Source of the DNA: Pogonophryne albipinna | Taxonomy: Eukaryota; Chordata; Actinopteri; Perciformes; Artedidraconidae | Reading direction: 5' to 3' | Length of the DNA: 64,000 nucleotides | NCBI GenBank assembly: GCA_028583405.1 | Contig: CM053253.1 | Location: 62,001-126,000, forward strand | Shown: piece by piece, positions 1 to 12,075 of the stretch | Position numbering within the stretch: the first letter of the stretch is position 1 | How the letters are laid out: the number at the start of each line of letters is the position of its first letter | Position numbers and translations under genes: made by a program | Notes under the pieces: generated by a model | Told to the model about the DNA's origin: nothing | Seen by the model: the letters and a program-made list of their open reading frames with translations, nothing else | Database searches by the model: none

Positions 1-1085
1 TGATTATCCTAATGTTATCTTGTTTTCTAGGGTTGCAGATGTCCACCATAATACAGTCTATATCATCAGGGCCCAGGAGTTCAAAACTTTTAATCCCTAT
101 CTGATCAGATCAGATTTGGATTTTGGAGAGTTCAAAACCAAACAACAGGATTAGGATCACTTTGATATCCGATCAGATCAGGAAATCCAATCCAAGATTT
201 AATCTGGATCAAATCTTCAAAACGGGTAGTTCAAACCGACAACACAGGATTGGGATCAGTTTGATCCCAAAAAACTGGATTATCCTGATCCCACCAGAGG
301 GGTGGATTTCCAGTGGATTACCAGAGCAACATGTACTGTACCATTTATTTAAAAATATGTTTCAATATAAATAAGATGGCAAAGTTTGTTAACTGAAATA
401 ATACACAATTTTTAGCCTTCATGGGAAATACATTTTATTTTTCATTTTTTGCTCACGTTTGTGGAGGCCTATTTTGTTTTCAACCAAATGTTGATGACAT
501 AAATGTTTATGCTCATAAAAGTATCACAACAAAGATTGTCAATCACAAATGTAATTTAGATTAAAGAAAAAATATCTTATTTAAAAGTCCATCATCTGTC
601 ATCACCTTTCAAATAAAAAAATATAATTAGACATTATAGATGTCTCTGCAATGTGGTCTCTTGTCTTCCTTGTATGATTTTTCATATCCACTAGATGGCG
701 CTCGGTAGGATTAAAGCACTGATATTCAGGATCTAGTCATCTTGAAAAGTCGTAATCTGGATCAGACTGATCCTATCCTGAATTGCTTTGAACTCCAGGG
801 ACAACATTTGGCCGACTTGTCTGATCCTGGATCACAAAACATGGGATTTCAAAATCTGATCGGATCTGATTGAGATTAAAAGCTTTGAACTCTTGGGCCC
901 AGGAGATTGCACCTCCCTATATGCCACACCATCTTTGAGAAATGACTGCACGACTTCAGGTCTGCGATGTGGACAGTACACCTCAAATACATACCTTCAC
1001 AACCTGGGGTATTTGAAAATGAGGGAATGACAGGTTTATAATATGCTGCAAAACACAACAAATATGCAGGGTTACGAGTCTGTTT
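1..1085 (-). pseudogene. I-clade LINE endonuclease fragment, split by a MITE
   Basis: Bases 1-68 and 901-1085 together match, in reverse complement, the plus-strand LINE at about 58,520-58,760, which encodes part of an endonuclease domain. The family is the one seen more complete at 41.3-45.2 kb. The match is broken only by the element at 69-900. It ends at 1085, where a second element begins. The fragment runs off the left edge of the window, so the rest of the LINE is probably outside. This is a dead fragment, useful mainly because it shows that the inverted duplication extends beyond the zinc-finger gene. Confidence 0.75.
69..900. mobile_element. MITE-like non-autonomous DNA transposon (about 830 bp)
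   Basis: The two ends are inverted repeats: GGGCCCAGGAGTTC at 69-82 and its imperfect complement ending at 900, with similarity continuing for about 60 bp. The interior is rich in GATCAGATC/GGATCAGATC-like words and has no believable coding region. The uninterrupted target is visible at about 58,685-58,710 in the right arm, which fixes the insertion to within a few bases. The duplicated target is AGG or CAGG; overlap with the element ends prevents an exact call. A 3-bp duplication and GGGCC ends would suit a Harbinger-type MITE, but I cannot assign the family firmly. Confidence 0.75.
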
Positions 1086-1129
1086 CAACAAGTCCTCCAA
1101 CTCATACGACCAAATATGCCGATTGTTCA

Positions 1130-1460
1130 GGCCCAATTATTACGACCAAATATGTCGTTTGTTCAAGCGCTTAATACGTCCTGCTCCCGTTGAATGCAAA
1201 CGTTACAGATGGTCGTTTATTCACAAATAACCCTCTCTGTAAAATCCTAAATTGTAGGATAGTTCGGCCATTAAAACGCTTTTTGATTAGATTTCTAGCG
1301 AGAAGAGTATATTGTACTTTTAGAATCCACGTCCAGTCGATATGTAGGATCTATAGTTTGATAGATATTACGAAGATGATTTGAGGTATGCGGCAGCCTC
1401 CATGTAAAGTTACGGGTTGAAAACAGTATTTCCGGTCTCGACGTTTTCATAATAAAACCA
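1130..1460 (+). repeat. Long inverted repeat, left arm of the hAT-like element
   Basis: This stretch pairs with 3150-3507 in reverse complement. Shared landmarks include the TTTTGATTAGATTTCTAGCG block and the block around GGTCTCGA..TTTTCATAATAAAA. The arms are clearly diverged, so they are not a recent hairpin duplication. Confidence 0.8.
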
Positions 1461-1639
1461 ATGATCAAATGAACATTTAATATTCATTACTAAAGGTACA
1501 GCCGAATCATCACAGCGCACAAAACCTATTACCACCGCAGATGGACCAGAAAAGGGAGCGTTTGAAAAAAAAAAAAGGGGCGGGTCTGCTGAGTGAAACG
1601 ATAACAACGAAACATAGAGGAACAGAAGTCTGCGTTTAA

Positions 1640-1985
1640 ATCGTGTGTGTGTGTGTGTGGTTAAAACACATCAGCCTGCGGTCGCTCTTAGCCTTTCTAA
1701 TAATTCTGAAGGTAAACACAGTGAAGGCTGTGCGTGAAAGGCACTGCACGCTCCTCTTCTCAGAGGCTGAGTTAACCCTCCCGCTGCCTCCTGGTGCTGC
1801 GGAGATTTCATGAAGTGAAGGAGGTTTTCCTTCCATAACACAGCTGTGGGCAGCAGATACTGTGAGAGTCACAGACATGAATACATAGATCAAGGCAGAC
1901 TGGTGCACACACTCTCCTGTTTTGCCAATCCGGTGGTTAAACAAATATAGCTCTACATCCCTGGCCGAAATGTCCTTAAAATGAA
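1640..1985. repeat. Segment shared with the hAT element at 54.77-55.11 kb
   Basis: From GTGTGTGGTTAAAACACA through CCTGGCCGAAATGTCC this is collinear with about 54,770-55,110, in the same orientation. It lies inside a different transposon from its partner, so the sequence itself is likely a transposon interior moved or captured more than once. A short TG-repeat begins it. Confidence 0.65.
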
Positions 1986-3149
1986 GTCCGAGTTCGACAT
2001 TTTAATTCATTACCTTTCCAACTCCTCATGCAGTTGACTTTTACAGGTCTATACAGGTTCATGGTACAATGCATAAGCTTCAAATCGAGAGACTGAAACT
2101 ATATTTTCCTTTACCGTTCTGTTTTAATTTCACAATAAAGTTAATAGTCATATTATGTTTGATATTATGTTTTATTAACTACACCACTGGTTTTTTAACC
2201 TGCGCCGCCTAGTGGTTAAAGCACGTTATTGAATTTAGTTGTTGAATACGTTTTATCTGATGAAAATATTTAAATATTAAGAGTAGCCTACATACAAAAT
2301 TGAAAATGTAAAGAAGATACTGTAGTGATCTCTACAATAAAACAGTTTAGTGCAGGACGTCCAAAGATATTAACAGGAGGATGTGCAAAACAGACAAACT
2401 AGGCTTTATTTAAACATTAAAGATTACTTTAAGTTAAGGTCTTCTTTTGAATAAGAAAAAACGTTGGGGTTATCCACAGATAAATATGAATTCTGACAAA
2501 GTACTTAACGTCCAATATATTGCATAGTTTATTTTGGCACTTGACAATCACCTTCCCTGAATTTGAGTCAGGTGTAACTAAAGTCTGATTTCAGGGTTGT
2601 TTATATTTCACATCATTAATCAGAATCTGCAAAGTAACTAAAATAAATGTAGTGGAGTAAAAATACCAGGTTAACCTCTGAATTGTAGTGGAGTAGAACA
2701 AAGTAGTATGCTGCTGTATCAAAAACATTTCCCAACTTGGGATCAATAAAGTATATCTGATCTTATCTTAAGATGATCGATGGCTACTGCCATATTTGCA
2801 AAATTTGCTGTCATGGTTCCATTCCATTTCAAAGAGATGTGACGCTCATCGCACTGCCACTCCAACATCCAATCACAGGGCTTGATGACTAATCACGGGG
2901 TTTGTAAAGCAAGGCGGATATTGTAGTCCCCAACGATAGCTGGGGATTCTGGGTAGTGTAGTGTCTTCTGAAACTGTAGTGTCTAAACTCCTATTTGTTT
3001 CTCTGAATCGAAGGTTAAAAACACAAAAGCATTGAACACAATTTAAACCAATCAATATTGTGTAATTAACAAGGATAAACTGATGTTTTTCTAGTGGATG
3101 AGTAATGCAGATATCACTGTGTAATCATTTGGCAGTGAGGGGAATATAT

Positions 3150-3507
3150 CGATTTTATTATGAAAACTTCGAGACCGGAAAAACAGTTTTCACCCACGCT
3201 AACTTTACATGGAAGCTGCATACACGTTATCCTGGCGAGACCTCAGATCATCTTCGTAATATCTATCAAACTATAGATCCTACACATCCACTGGACGTGG
3301 ATTCTAAAAGTACAATATACACTTCTCGCTAGAAATCTAATCAAAAAGCATTTTAATGGCCAAACTATTCTACAATTTAGGATTTTCCAGAGAGGGTTAT
3401 TTGTGAATAAACGGGAGCATGTTGTTTCTTACACGACCACACTTTAAAACGTGGCTATTGGTCGTAATCTAAGGTGCTTAAACAATCGACCTATTTGGTC
3501 GTTTTTT
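3150..3507 (-). repeat. Long inverted repeat, right arm of the hAT-like element
   Basis: Partner of 1130-1460. The open frame across 3105-3332 lies wholly within this repeat and has no recognisable domain, so I do not call it a gene. Confidence 0.8.
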
Positions 3508-3532
3508 TGTAGGAGGACAGGCTGGTCTGTTT

Positions 3533-3974
3533 TTAAGGCCATTTTATTTTTGGTAGTCTGATCATTTCAACAAGAGAATAGAATCAAACTGAAAACATCG
3601 TAAATATGTTCTAGATACATGAAGCATGTGAACAGTGAAACTCGCTCATGGACTTTAAGGTGAATACTTTAAGAAAAAGTTTTCCCCCACTCTTTGTAGG
3701 AGCCATTTTATGGGTGTTGTTGGTGTCTCAGTTTACCTTATTTATATGAATAGTGCAATATTATTTTTAACACTTGATGGCGGGGTGTATAAAAGGGGTC
3801 ATAGGTGAAAGGAGAGGAAGAGGACACAGGAGGAAGAGCATACCGATTCTACCAGACGGCCAGCCCAGACGATGCTCATACTACAACTATTGACACAGTG
3901 TACTTAAACCTTGGTATGTAAAGCAATGAAACAGCGCGCTGTCGGCAGACGGACAGAAAACGAAACTTAAAGGA
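3533..3974 (-). repeat. 3' flank of the left zinc-finger gene, shared with right arm
   Basis: This stretch matches 58,106-58,515 and part of 57,605-57,655 in reverse complement. It is part of the ancient duplicated unit, not of a transposon I can recognise. It contains a decayed zinc finger (3630-3698). The 104 bases between it and the polyadenylation region (about 3975-4078) differ completely from the right arm, where another element sits. Confidence 0.7.
3630..3698 (-). pseudogene. Decayed C2H2 zinc finger downstream of the left gene
   Basis: Read on the minus strand from 3698, the frame gives Y-K-E-W-G-K-T-F-S, a stop, then S-I-H-L-K-V-H-E-R-V. This follows the Krueppel finger template, with the second zinc cysteine already changed to Trp and a stop after FS. 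The right arm has a sister copy (58,348-58,415). It lies beyond the AATAAA of the intact gene, so it is either a remnant of a longer ancestral array or of a neighbouring finger gene. Confidence 0.55.
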
Positions 3975-4088
3975 ACAGTGAACATTATGCCTGTCAATTC
4001 TGATGTTACATCAACATGTGGCGCTGTTGGGATGGGATCTGTAATGGAAAAAAGGATTACCCAGCACAAGGCCAATAGATGGGAATTG

Positions 4089-4094
4089 TTTATT
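4089..4094 (-). promoter_or_regulatory. Polyadenylation signal AATAAA, left zinc-finger gene
   Basis: AATAAA on the minus strand about 57 nt after the stop codon at 4151. The right copy has the same signal about 58 nt after its stop. The conserved position supports both as real transcript ends. Confidence 0.65.
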
Positions 4095-4150
4095 GTAAAC
4101 TGTGAAAAAACAAAATATGCTTAATTGCGGCTCCTACACTCTTAAAACCA

Positions 4151-5101
<951 letters not shown>

Positions 5102-5255
5102 CTAGAACAGACGGACAGAGAAAGAGAGAAAGTCAATCGAAAAAGCATAAAAACTCACTTAATATAAACCTTGAGTTAACAAAATACTACTTATCAACTG
5201 TTTGTGTTTATTATATTTGATACAGTAATACAGCAATATTCTAACCAAAGTATAT

Positions 5256-5535
5256 ACCAGAGGGGGGGGGGACTCGAGTCACATGACTTAACTCGAGTCA
5301 CATGACTTGACTCGCATATTTTTGGACTTGAGACTCGCTTGACTAACATTGATACAAGACTCGACTTGACTTGGTATTCATGACTTGAGACTTAGGCTTG
5401 AGACAGATGACTCGAAAGGACTTTACTTTTTTTAAATAAAATATTTGCATTTGTTTTTGTATCGTACGAAGCCCCTAAAGGGCAATGAAAGAAAAAAAAG
5501 AGAGAGAAAGTCTCGTTCACAGGAGAAAGTAGGAA
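5256..5535. mobile_element. Truncated hAT element with CAGAGG end
   Basis: Remnant of the element that is more complete at 54,560-55,453. The outer end with CAGAGG and GACTCGAGTCACATGACT words is present. The other two thirds are missing, replaced at about 5535 by LINE sequence. Comparison with the right arm shows a deletion of about 770 bp joined at a shared GTGGA. The ORF-like frame at 5392-5607 spans this junction and is not a gene. Confidence 0.75.
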
Positions 5536-8115
5536 GTGGATTACGTTTGCTTTCTGCAGACCATGTCTGGCCATACAACTTTCGAAGACACACCTGAGTG
5601 ACAGCACGAACAGGTATGGCGAGGAGCCCCGGCCTCTACGCTGCTACAGCCACGAGGCTATGCTAGGGCTACAATGCGATCGGCCTCCTACGAATACACC
5701 AAGCCATCTGTGCTCTTCGTTATTGGATGAAATCCCTCGGGAGCCGCTTAGAAACACCAGGAAAAAGAGACGAGGAAGGAGTTCAGAATCGCCTACGGCG
5801 GAGATTCAGCCGGCCACCACTTCCATCCATCATTCTCACAAATCTGTGCTCATAACAACGTGGACACACTAAGGACATACACAAGGTACTGTCATGAATT
5901 TCTCGAGGCCTCTTTATTATGTTTCACGGAAAGTTAGCTACAATCTACGATGCCTGAATCTCTCTTTGAAGTACCCGGATTCACCCTTGTTCGAGCAGAC
6001 AGGGATGCGAACTCGGGGAAAACCAGAGGAGGCGGTATTTGTGTGTATATTAATGATCTGTGGTGCCGATCATACTCAGTAAAATGTAAAACCTGCAATC
6101 CCAACGTAGAAATTCTCGGCATGACGTTAAGACCCTTTTATCTGCCTAGAGAATTCGGGTGTATTTTACTGTTTGTTGTTTACGTGCCTCCCAGCGGCAG
6201 AGGACACTGTTCACGAGCTGCAACTCAGCCACCCCGATGCACCGGCAATAGTGCTCAGGGACATGAAGCAATGTCGCCTGGAGACTGTTACCTGGGTTCC
6301 AGCAGTATCAATCAATCAATGTTTATTTATATAGCCCAATATCACAAATGTTACATTTGTCTCAGTGGACTTCACAGTTTGTACAAAATATCAGTATGAC
6401 AATACGACACCCTCTGTCCTTAGACCCTCACATCGTACAAGGAAAAACTTCCGAAGAAAACCCACAGTTTTAAAGGGAAAAATGGGAGAAACCTCAGGGA
6501 GAGCAACAGAGGAGGGATCCCTCTCCCAGGACGGACAGACGTGCAATAGATGCCGTGTGTAAATTGAAAAGATAATACATTTGCAACGTAGGTAGTCCAA
6601 ATGTTTGGAAATGCATGCGTGTATAATAGGAAGATGAATCCACGAGGATATCCATCCAGGACCTATGATCCAGGACCACAGCCACGACTCAAGATCCAGG
6701 GCTCGCGATCCAGGACCGCAGGATCATCCATGACTCCGGATCCCGGCGTATATAGACACCAAAAAGAAAGAAATTTGGGGAAGCTGGGTTAATCGGAACA
6801 TGAGAGTACACAGGTATAGACAGAGAGAAGGAAGAAGTAAGATGTCCCCCGACAAACTAAGCCTATCAGCAAAACTAGGGGCTGAATCTAATCAGCCCTA
6901 ACTATAAGCTTTATCAAAAAGGAAGGTCTTAAGCGCACTCTTAAAAACGGATAGGGTGTCTGCCGCCCGAACACAAACTGGAAGCTGATTCCACAAATGT
7001 GGAGCTTGATAAGAAAAGGCTCTGGCTCCCATTGTACTTTTAGAGACTCTAGGAACAACCAACAACCCTGCATTCTTGGAACGCAATGCCCTAGTAGGAC
7101 AGTAGGGTATAATGAGTTCTTTAAGGTAAGATGGCGCCTGCCCATTAAGGGCTTTGTAGGCGAGAAGAAGAATTTTAAATTCTATCCTGTGTTCTATAGG
7201 GAGCCAGTGTAAGGCAGCCAGAACAGGAGTAATGTGGTCCCCAGTATGTTAGGGATCACAGCAGGAAAGACAATATCCTGGACAAATGCTTTGTTAATGA
7301 TAAAGGAGCCTATGTGTCTAAATACAGACCACCAATACTGAACTCTGATCATAATGTTGTGAATATGATAGCAGTGTATAAGACCAAACTCAAGGGAACC
7401 AGAAAAGAAAGTAATAAGGACATGGACAAATGAAAGTAGGGAGCAGTTGAAAGCCTGTTTTGATTGGACAGATTGGGACATTTTTCAGGAAGGTTCACCA
7501 GATGAAATAACTACTGTTACCAAAGACTATATTAACTTCTGTGTTCCCACTAAAGAAATACAAATCTATCCAAGTAATAAATCATATGTGACTAAGGACA
7601 TTACAATAAGTTATAAAAACCAGGAAAATAGCTTTCAAAAACAAAGACTATGGAGCACTTGAACAGACAGAGAGAGAACTGAAAGTCAAATTGAGGGAAT
7701 CAAAACTGGCGCACAGAGAACTTTTGGAAAATGCTTTTAAAGCCAAAGACCCCAAAAAAGTGTGGGACACCATGAGAACCGTGACAGGAATGACCTCTTC
7801 AGCTAAACCTATTGTGACGGACAAGACATACTTGATCCATACCAATTTGCCTATAAGCAAGTGGGTGGTACTGTTGCTGCTCTGGTTCACATCATCACTA
7901 AACATTTAGATAAACGTCACCTATGCAAGAGCCCTCTTCCTAGACTTCTCAGCAGCAACACAATACAAGCAGACATCTTGGTGTCAAAAATGGCCAAAAT
8001 GGAAGTAAATCCATACCTGATTTACTGGTATGCCGCTGTAGAGAGCAACTTGACCAAACCCTGTCATCTGCCATCACAACCAATGTCGGGGCCCCCCAGG
8101 GCTGCAGGAGTTCAG
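5536..8115 (+). pseudogene. Rex/CR1-group LINE ORF2 fragment (endonuclease plus start of RT)
   Basis: Broken LINE in intron 2 of the left zinc-finger gene. Recognisable pieces in order: an N-terminal basic region with DEIPREPLR (5660-5870); the endonuclease core with F-RADRD, RGGGICVYIN and the VYVPPSGRGH stretch (5950-6240); SDHN near 7340; the linker with DWTDWDIFQ (7440-7660); KDPKKVWDTMR (7690-7850); then the RT start YQFAYKQ and ARALFLDFSAA (7835-7960). Many stops and shifts break it, an older LINE end is inserted at 6309-7241, and the rest of RT is missing. It is homologous to both right-arm fragments (48,430-49,375 and 52,905-54,425). Subfamily assignment is tentative. Confidence 0.75.
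6309..7241 (-). mobile_element. 5'-truncated L2/CR1-type LINE 3' end
   Basis: Insertion flanked by CAGTAT at 6303-6308 and 7242-7247; the right arm has the empty site (about 53,635-53,650). The plus-strand start TCAATCAATCAATG is the tandem 3' tail of a minus-strand LINE. The block with GGGAGAGCAACAGAGGAGGG is its 3' UTR. At 6898-7086 a C-terminal RT tail is readable (APHLWNQLPVCVR, FLFDKAYS). Same family as 33,376-34,109 and the core of 8185-8735. Confidence 0.85.
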
Positions 8116-8184
8116 CTGTGCTCTTAGCTTCTTTTAGCTTCTTTTGATGACTTTACTGAACTGCTGTCTATAGTGTGTTTTGAC

Positions 8185-8735
8185 TTCCTGTGTCTTGGAT
8201 CCTCTATCCTGAGTTCTGGATTAAGTCGTGGACTTCGGGTCATGGCTGAACCTGTCTCTGCGGTCCTGCCTTGGGTCTCATCATGCTGCTTCCCTGATGG
8301 CTTCCACAGGATTGTAGCTGACATCCTCGTGGATTCATCTTCTTATTACAGACACATGCATTTCCTAACATTCGGTCTATATGCTGCCAAATGTATTATC
8401 TCTTCGATTTACACACGGCATCTATTGCACGTCTGTCCGTCCTGGAAGAGGGATCCCTCCTCTGTTGCTCTCCCTGAGGTTTCTCCCATTTTTTCCCCTT
8501 AAACTGTGGGGTTTCTCTGGAAGTGTTTCCTTGTACGATGTGAGGGTCTAAGGACAGAGGGTCTAAGGACAGAGGGTCTAAGGACAGAGGGTGTCGTTTT
8601 TCTCATACTGATAATCTGTGCTGTTGTATTTGCTGTAAAGTGTCTCTACTGTAGGCTATTTTTATTTTATGTACAGCACTTTGGCTCGACCAAAAATCGT
8701 TTATAAATGTGCTATAAAAATAAAACTTGATTTGA
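8185..8735 (+). mobile_element. 5'-truncated LINE 3' end insertion
   Basis: Flanked by TTTTGAC (8178-8184 and 8736-8742); the right arm at about 48,420-48,445 shows the empty site. It carries the same 3' UTR block as 6309-7241 (GGGATCCCTCCTCTGTTGC) and ends GCTATAAAAATAAAACTTGA, a typical fish LINE terminus. A 16-bp unit, GGTCTAAGGACAGAG-like, is repeated three times at 8546-8593. Confidence 0.8.
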
Positions 8736-8833
8736 TTTTGACCGTCTAGTCATTGTTGGTGATTTTAACATCCATGTTGACAACCCCAGGACAGAGGGGC
8801 TAAAGAACTGTTTTGTGTTCTTGATAACTATGG

Positions 8834-10214
8834 TGGGGACCCTCTCATGACATCCAACTATAGGCCCATCAGTATCTTACCCATAGTATCCAAGGTATTT
8901 GAGAAATTGATTGCCAAACAAATAATCAATCATCTCAACAACAGCTCCTTTCCACTGCATCCAATGCAATTTGGATTCAGGGCTAATCACTCAACAGAAA
9001 CAGCGACATGCTTCTTCGTGGAGAAGGTTAAGGTTAATTGAGAACCATAAGTCTAGTGCACTATGTTTGTCAACTGGAGTACCGCAGGGCTCTGTATTGG
9101 GCCCAATCCTGTTTAGTATGTACATAAATGATCTGCCTTCTGTGTGTGAAGAATGTGATGTATTAATGTATGCTGATGATACAGTTGTTTTTACTCATGG
9201 CAGAAACGCAGAAGAGGCTGCTACCAAGGTCACTGATGTGTTGGAGAATATTACATCCTGGCTTAACAATAATTGTTGAACAAGATGTTTTCTTTTCTGG
9301 AAGGAGACTTCAGGTTGTCTCGGAGTACAAGTACTTGGGAGTACATATTGACACAAACCTCAATTTCAAAACCCATATCAAAAAGGTCTGCAATAAAGTA
9401 AAGTCCAATCTGTCAAATTACAGATACATTAGAAACTTCCTATCATCTGCAGCAGCTAAGCTATACCTTCACTCAATGGTCCTCTCCCACATCTACTACT
9501 GTCTGATCAGCTGGTCTAATGCTCACTCTACAGCTCTAAGGCCACTGGAATCACTGTATAAACAAGCACTCAGAACACGAGACAAAAAGCCATTCCGGTA
9601 TCATCACTGTCACATTGTTAAAAAGTATAATCTGTTCAGCTGGGAAAATCTCATAGTTTACAAAAACATCTGCTTAGTTTATAAGATCACTCGTGGGTTG
9701 GCTCCTCCTCCTCTGGCTGGCTGCATCAGCCTAAAGTCCACCTCAACCAGGGCTACTAGAGGTGCGGCTAGGGGAGACTGCACCATCCCATTTAGGAAGA
9801 GCGCATTCAGCCAGGCTGTCTTTCATTCCACGCATCCCATCAATTGAATTCAATACCACAACCAATAAGAGAGTCCTCATCCTACTACACATTCAAGCAC
9901 AGTGTTAAAAGGGGGCTCATTAATAATCAACAGTGTCAGCACTGATGTGTGGGTGTAGGTGTGTGTATGAGTGCGTATTGTACATTTTTTATCATGACTT
10001 GCTCTCATCTGTATTCAGTGATGTCATCTATTGTAAATATGTACAATGGTATAACAATCTCGTGGTATTTGTATTATTGCTTTTAGGATGTCAATCACCA
10101 TCTGGCAAAGGGACTATCGATGAAAACTAGCCTTTTGGCTAATTCGAGTACTTTTACATGTTTTTAATAAGTTGATTAATGTACACTGTCCCTTGTTTTA
10201 AATAAATCAATTCA
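8834..10214 (+). mobile_element. 5'-truncated LINE carrying RT palm and C-terminus
   Basis: Inserted into the L2 fragment with a short ATGG/ATGA duplication; the right arm is empty at this point (about 48,335). Readable RT pieces: SNYRPISILPIVSKVFEKL and FGFRANHSTETAT (8847-9000), GVPQGSVLGPILFSMYIN and the catalytic MYADDTVVF (9070-9190), then a C-terminal region with YKYLGVHIDTNLNFKTHI (9290-9847). The tail is AAATAAATCAATTCAATG. Reading frames shift at least twice, so no active protein. The third copy starts inside this element (29,045 equals 9755). Confidence 0.8.
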
Positions 10215-11325
10215 ATGAACTGACTCAGCATGTGACGGAGCCCACGCACAATAAGGGGCACACTCTGGACTTAATGATCTCAAAGGGTCTGAATATCTCT
10301 GAGGTTGTGGTGACTGATGTTGCGCTCTCTGATCATTCCTTTGAGAGCTCTATTTCTGTTCACACAGATGTTCAAAAAGAGGTAACCACAAAGCGATATT
10401 TAACTGAAAACACTAGGGAAATGTTTACTCAGGATGTTTCTTCCACACTTGCCCTGCTAACATCTCAGTAAATGAGCTAGTAGATCATTTTAATTCAAAA
10501 ATAAAAATGTTATAGATGCCATTGCTCCAACTAAGGTAAAGGAAGTGACTGGCAAGAAAATATCTCCATGGAGAAAGGCCATGACCGTGAGAACAGAAAA
10601 AAGAGAGTGTCGAAAAGCTGAACGTAGGTGGAGAAAAACAAATCTCCAGGTTCACTTTGAAATCTATAAAGAGAGACTTGGCTTTTATCATTTGGAATTG
10701 TAAATTGCACGACAGTCTTTCTTCTCTGACATCATTGCCAAAAACAAAAACAATGCATGTGCCTTGTTTGCTACCGTCGACAGACTAACAAACCCCACAG
10801 TGTCAGTATCCCCCCCATTCAGAAAATCAGACAAGCAGTCAGTGCCTCTGCATCAGGTACAGCAGATGTGTTGTCTCTGTGTCCATCTAAAATCAATACA
10901 AACACCATGACACAGTTCCATCAGATTAATGATAAAAACCTGGAGGACATTATTCAACTTCTGAAATCCTCCTCCTGCTGCCTTGATATTATTCCAACAG
11001 GGTTTTTCCAAGATGTTTCTTGCATGGCCTCAGATCTACTTCACATAGTAAACAAGTCTCTTCACTCAGGTGTTTTTCCACACGCTCTGAAAACTGCAGT
11101 CATTAAACCGCTCTTAAAAAAAGAATAATCTAAATGCTTCAGTAATGAACAATTACAGGCCCATATCAAACCTCCCTTTTCTAGGTAAAATCATTGAAAA
11201 AGTTGTTTTTCAACAGTTGAGTAATTTCTTGCATTTAAATAACTGTTTGGATGTGTTCCAGTCAGGCTTTCGTCCAAACCACAGCACTGAGACTGCTCTT
11301 GTAAAGGTCTTCAATGACATCCACC

Positions 11326-11489
11326 TATGGCGCATTTCCACTGCAGTGCCTCGCACGGCTTAGTACGGTATAGTTAGGCCTTGGTAGGCCAGGCTCACTT
11401 TATGCTGCGTTTCCAATACAGTTTAGGAACTGGGGCAGTAACTATAGTAACGCAGTGTAGGCGGAGTCGTGACGTCATCTTCAATGTGT
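11326..11489. repeat. Dispersed repeat fragment common to all three copies
   Basis: Begins GGCGCATTTCCACTGCA and contains CTTAGTACGGTATAG and TGCGTTTCCAATACAG. The same block follows the L2 fragment in the third copy (32,210 onward) and in the right arm (47,690-47,807). It resembles ends of fish DNA transposons with GCGTTTCCACTGC termini, but I cannot see both ends. Confidence 0.5.
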
Positions 11490-12075
11490 GTCACTACCCG
11501 ATCTGCAGCCCTGCACTATCTGCAGTGCGCATGTGCGAGATGGTCCGCCATATTTGACAGCTCCATACGGCAACTCTAATGGGACATTTGACACAGTGGC
11601 GTTTGGCAAAGCAGAAAAAGAACACTCAAAAAACCCGACAATATTAATCTGAACGAGAGAGATGAGTTATTGTTATTACAACGTGACTTCACTATTATTG
11701 AACAACTCCTTTTATTGGGTAATTTTATTGGGTTAAGTACATTGTCAGAATAAGTGAGAAATGGATGTAACTTCTGTCAGACAGCTATCATACATACTGA
11801 AGAAATATTGACTGTGAATGTATGCAATATGTATGGCATTCATAACTTATATCTAATTACATTAACTGTGAATGTCCTTCATTTTATTTCAAATAACAAA
11901 ATATTTTAATAAAGATATTTGAGACGTTTATGACTCGCGCATGCACGATGCAAATCAGGCAGCCGTCTAGACGTCAAATGTCCTATTAGAGTTGCCGTAT
12001 GGAGTTGTCAAATATGGCGGACCATCTCGCACATGCGCACTGCAGATAGGGCAGGGCTGCAGATCGGGTAGTGAC
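11490..12075. mobile_element. MITE with about 110-bp terminal inverted repeats (left copy)
   Basis: GTCACTACCCGATCTGCAGC at 11,490 pairs with the complement ending at 12,075; pairing continues over about 110 bp through the GCGCATGTGCGAGATGG block. Flanks AATGTGT and AATGTGA suggest a 6-7 bp target duplication. The length is 586 bp here and 586 bp in the right arm (47,058-47,643), and it is present in the third copy too, so it inserted before the duplications. It lies in intron 2, just downstream of exon 2. No coding potential. Confidence 0.8.

Larger units (their letters stand above)
1086..3524. mobile_element. hAT-like non-autonomous element with long inverted repeats
   Basis: The 8-bp direct repeat GTCTGTTT lies at 1078-1085 and 3525-3532. 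The right arm shows the empty site with a single copy of this word near 58,520. The termini are short imperfect inverted repeats ending in GTCCTCC. Inside them is a much longer pair of inverted repeats (about 1130-1460 and 3150-3507). The 8-bp duplication suggests the hAT superfamily. No transposase is encoded. The interior carries a segment shared with 54.77-55.11 kb and, near 2,720-2,775, a tail-like 'GGGATCAATAAAGTAT' resembling the end of an RTE/Rex3-type retroposon, so it is probably composite. Confidence 0.75.
8116..11325 (+). pseudogene. L2-type LINE fragment (endonuclease end to start of RT), with two insertions
   Basis: L2-like ORF2 pieces run through 8120-8184, 8743-8833 and 10,215-11,325. 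Readable are VGDFNIHVDN (about 8757), TQHVTEPTHNKGHTLDL and ALSDHSFE (10,215-10,350), a basic linker ending GFYHLE (10,500-10,700), LLKSSSCCLDIIPTGFF, and RT motif NNYRPISNLPFLGKIIEK followed by FQSGFRPNHSTETAL (11,145-11,310). Frameshifts and stops separate them. The sequence ends abruptly before the catalytic FxDL/YxDD motifs, where another repeat starts. It lies in intron 2 of the left zinc-finger gene and recurs in the third copy and the right arm. Confidence 0.8.
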
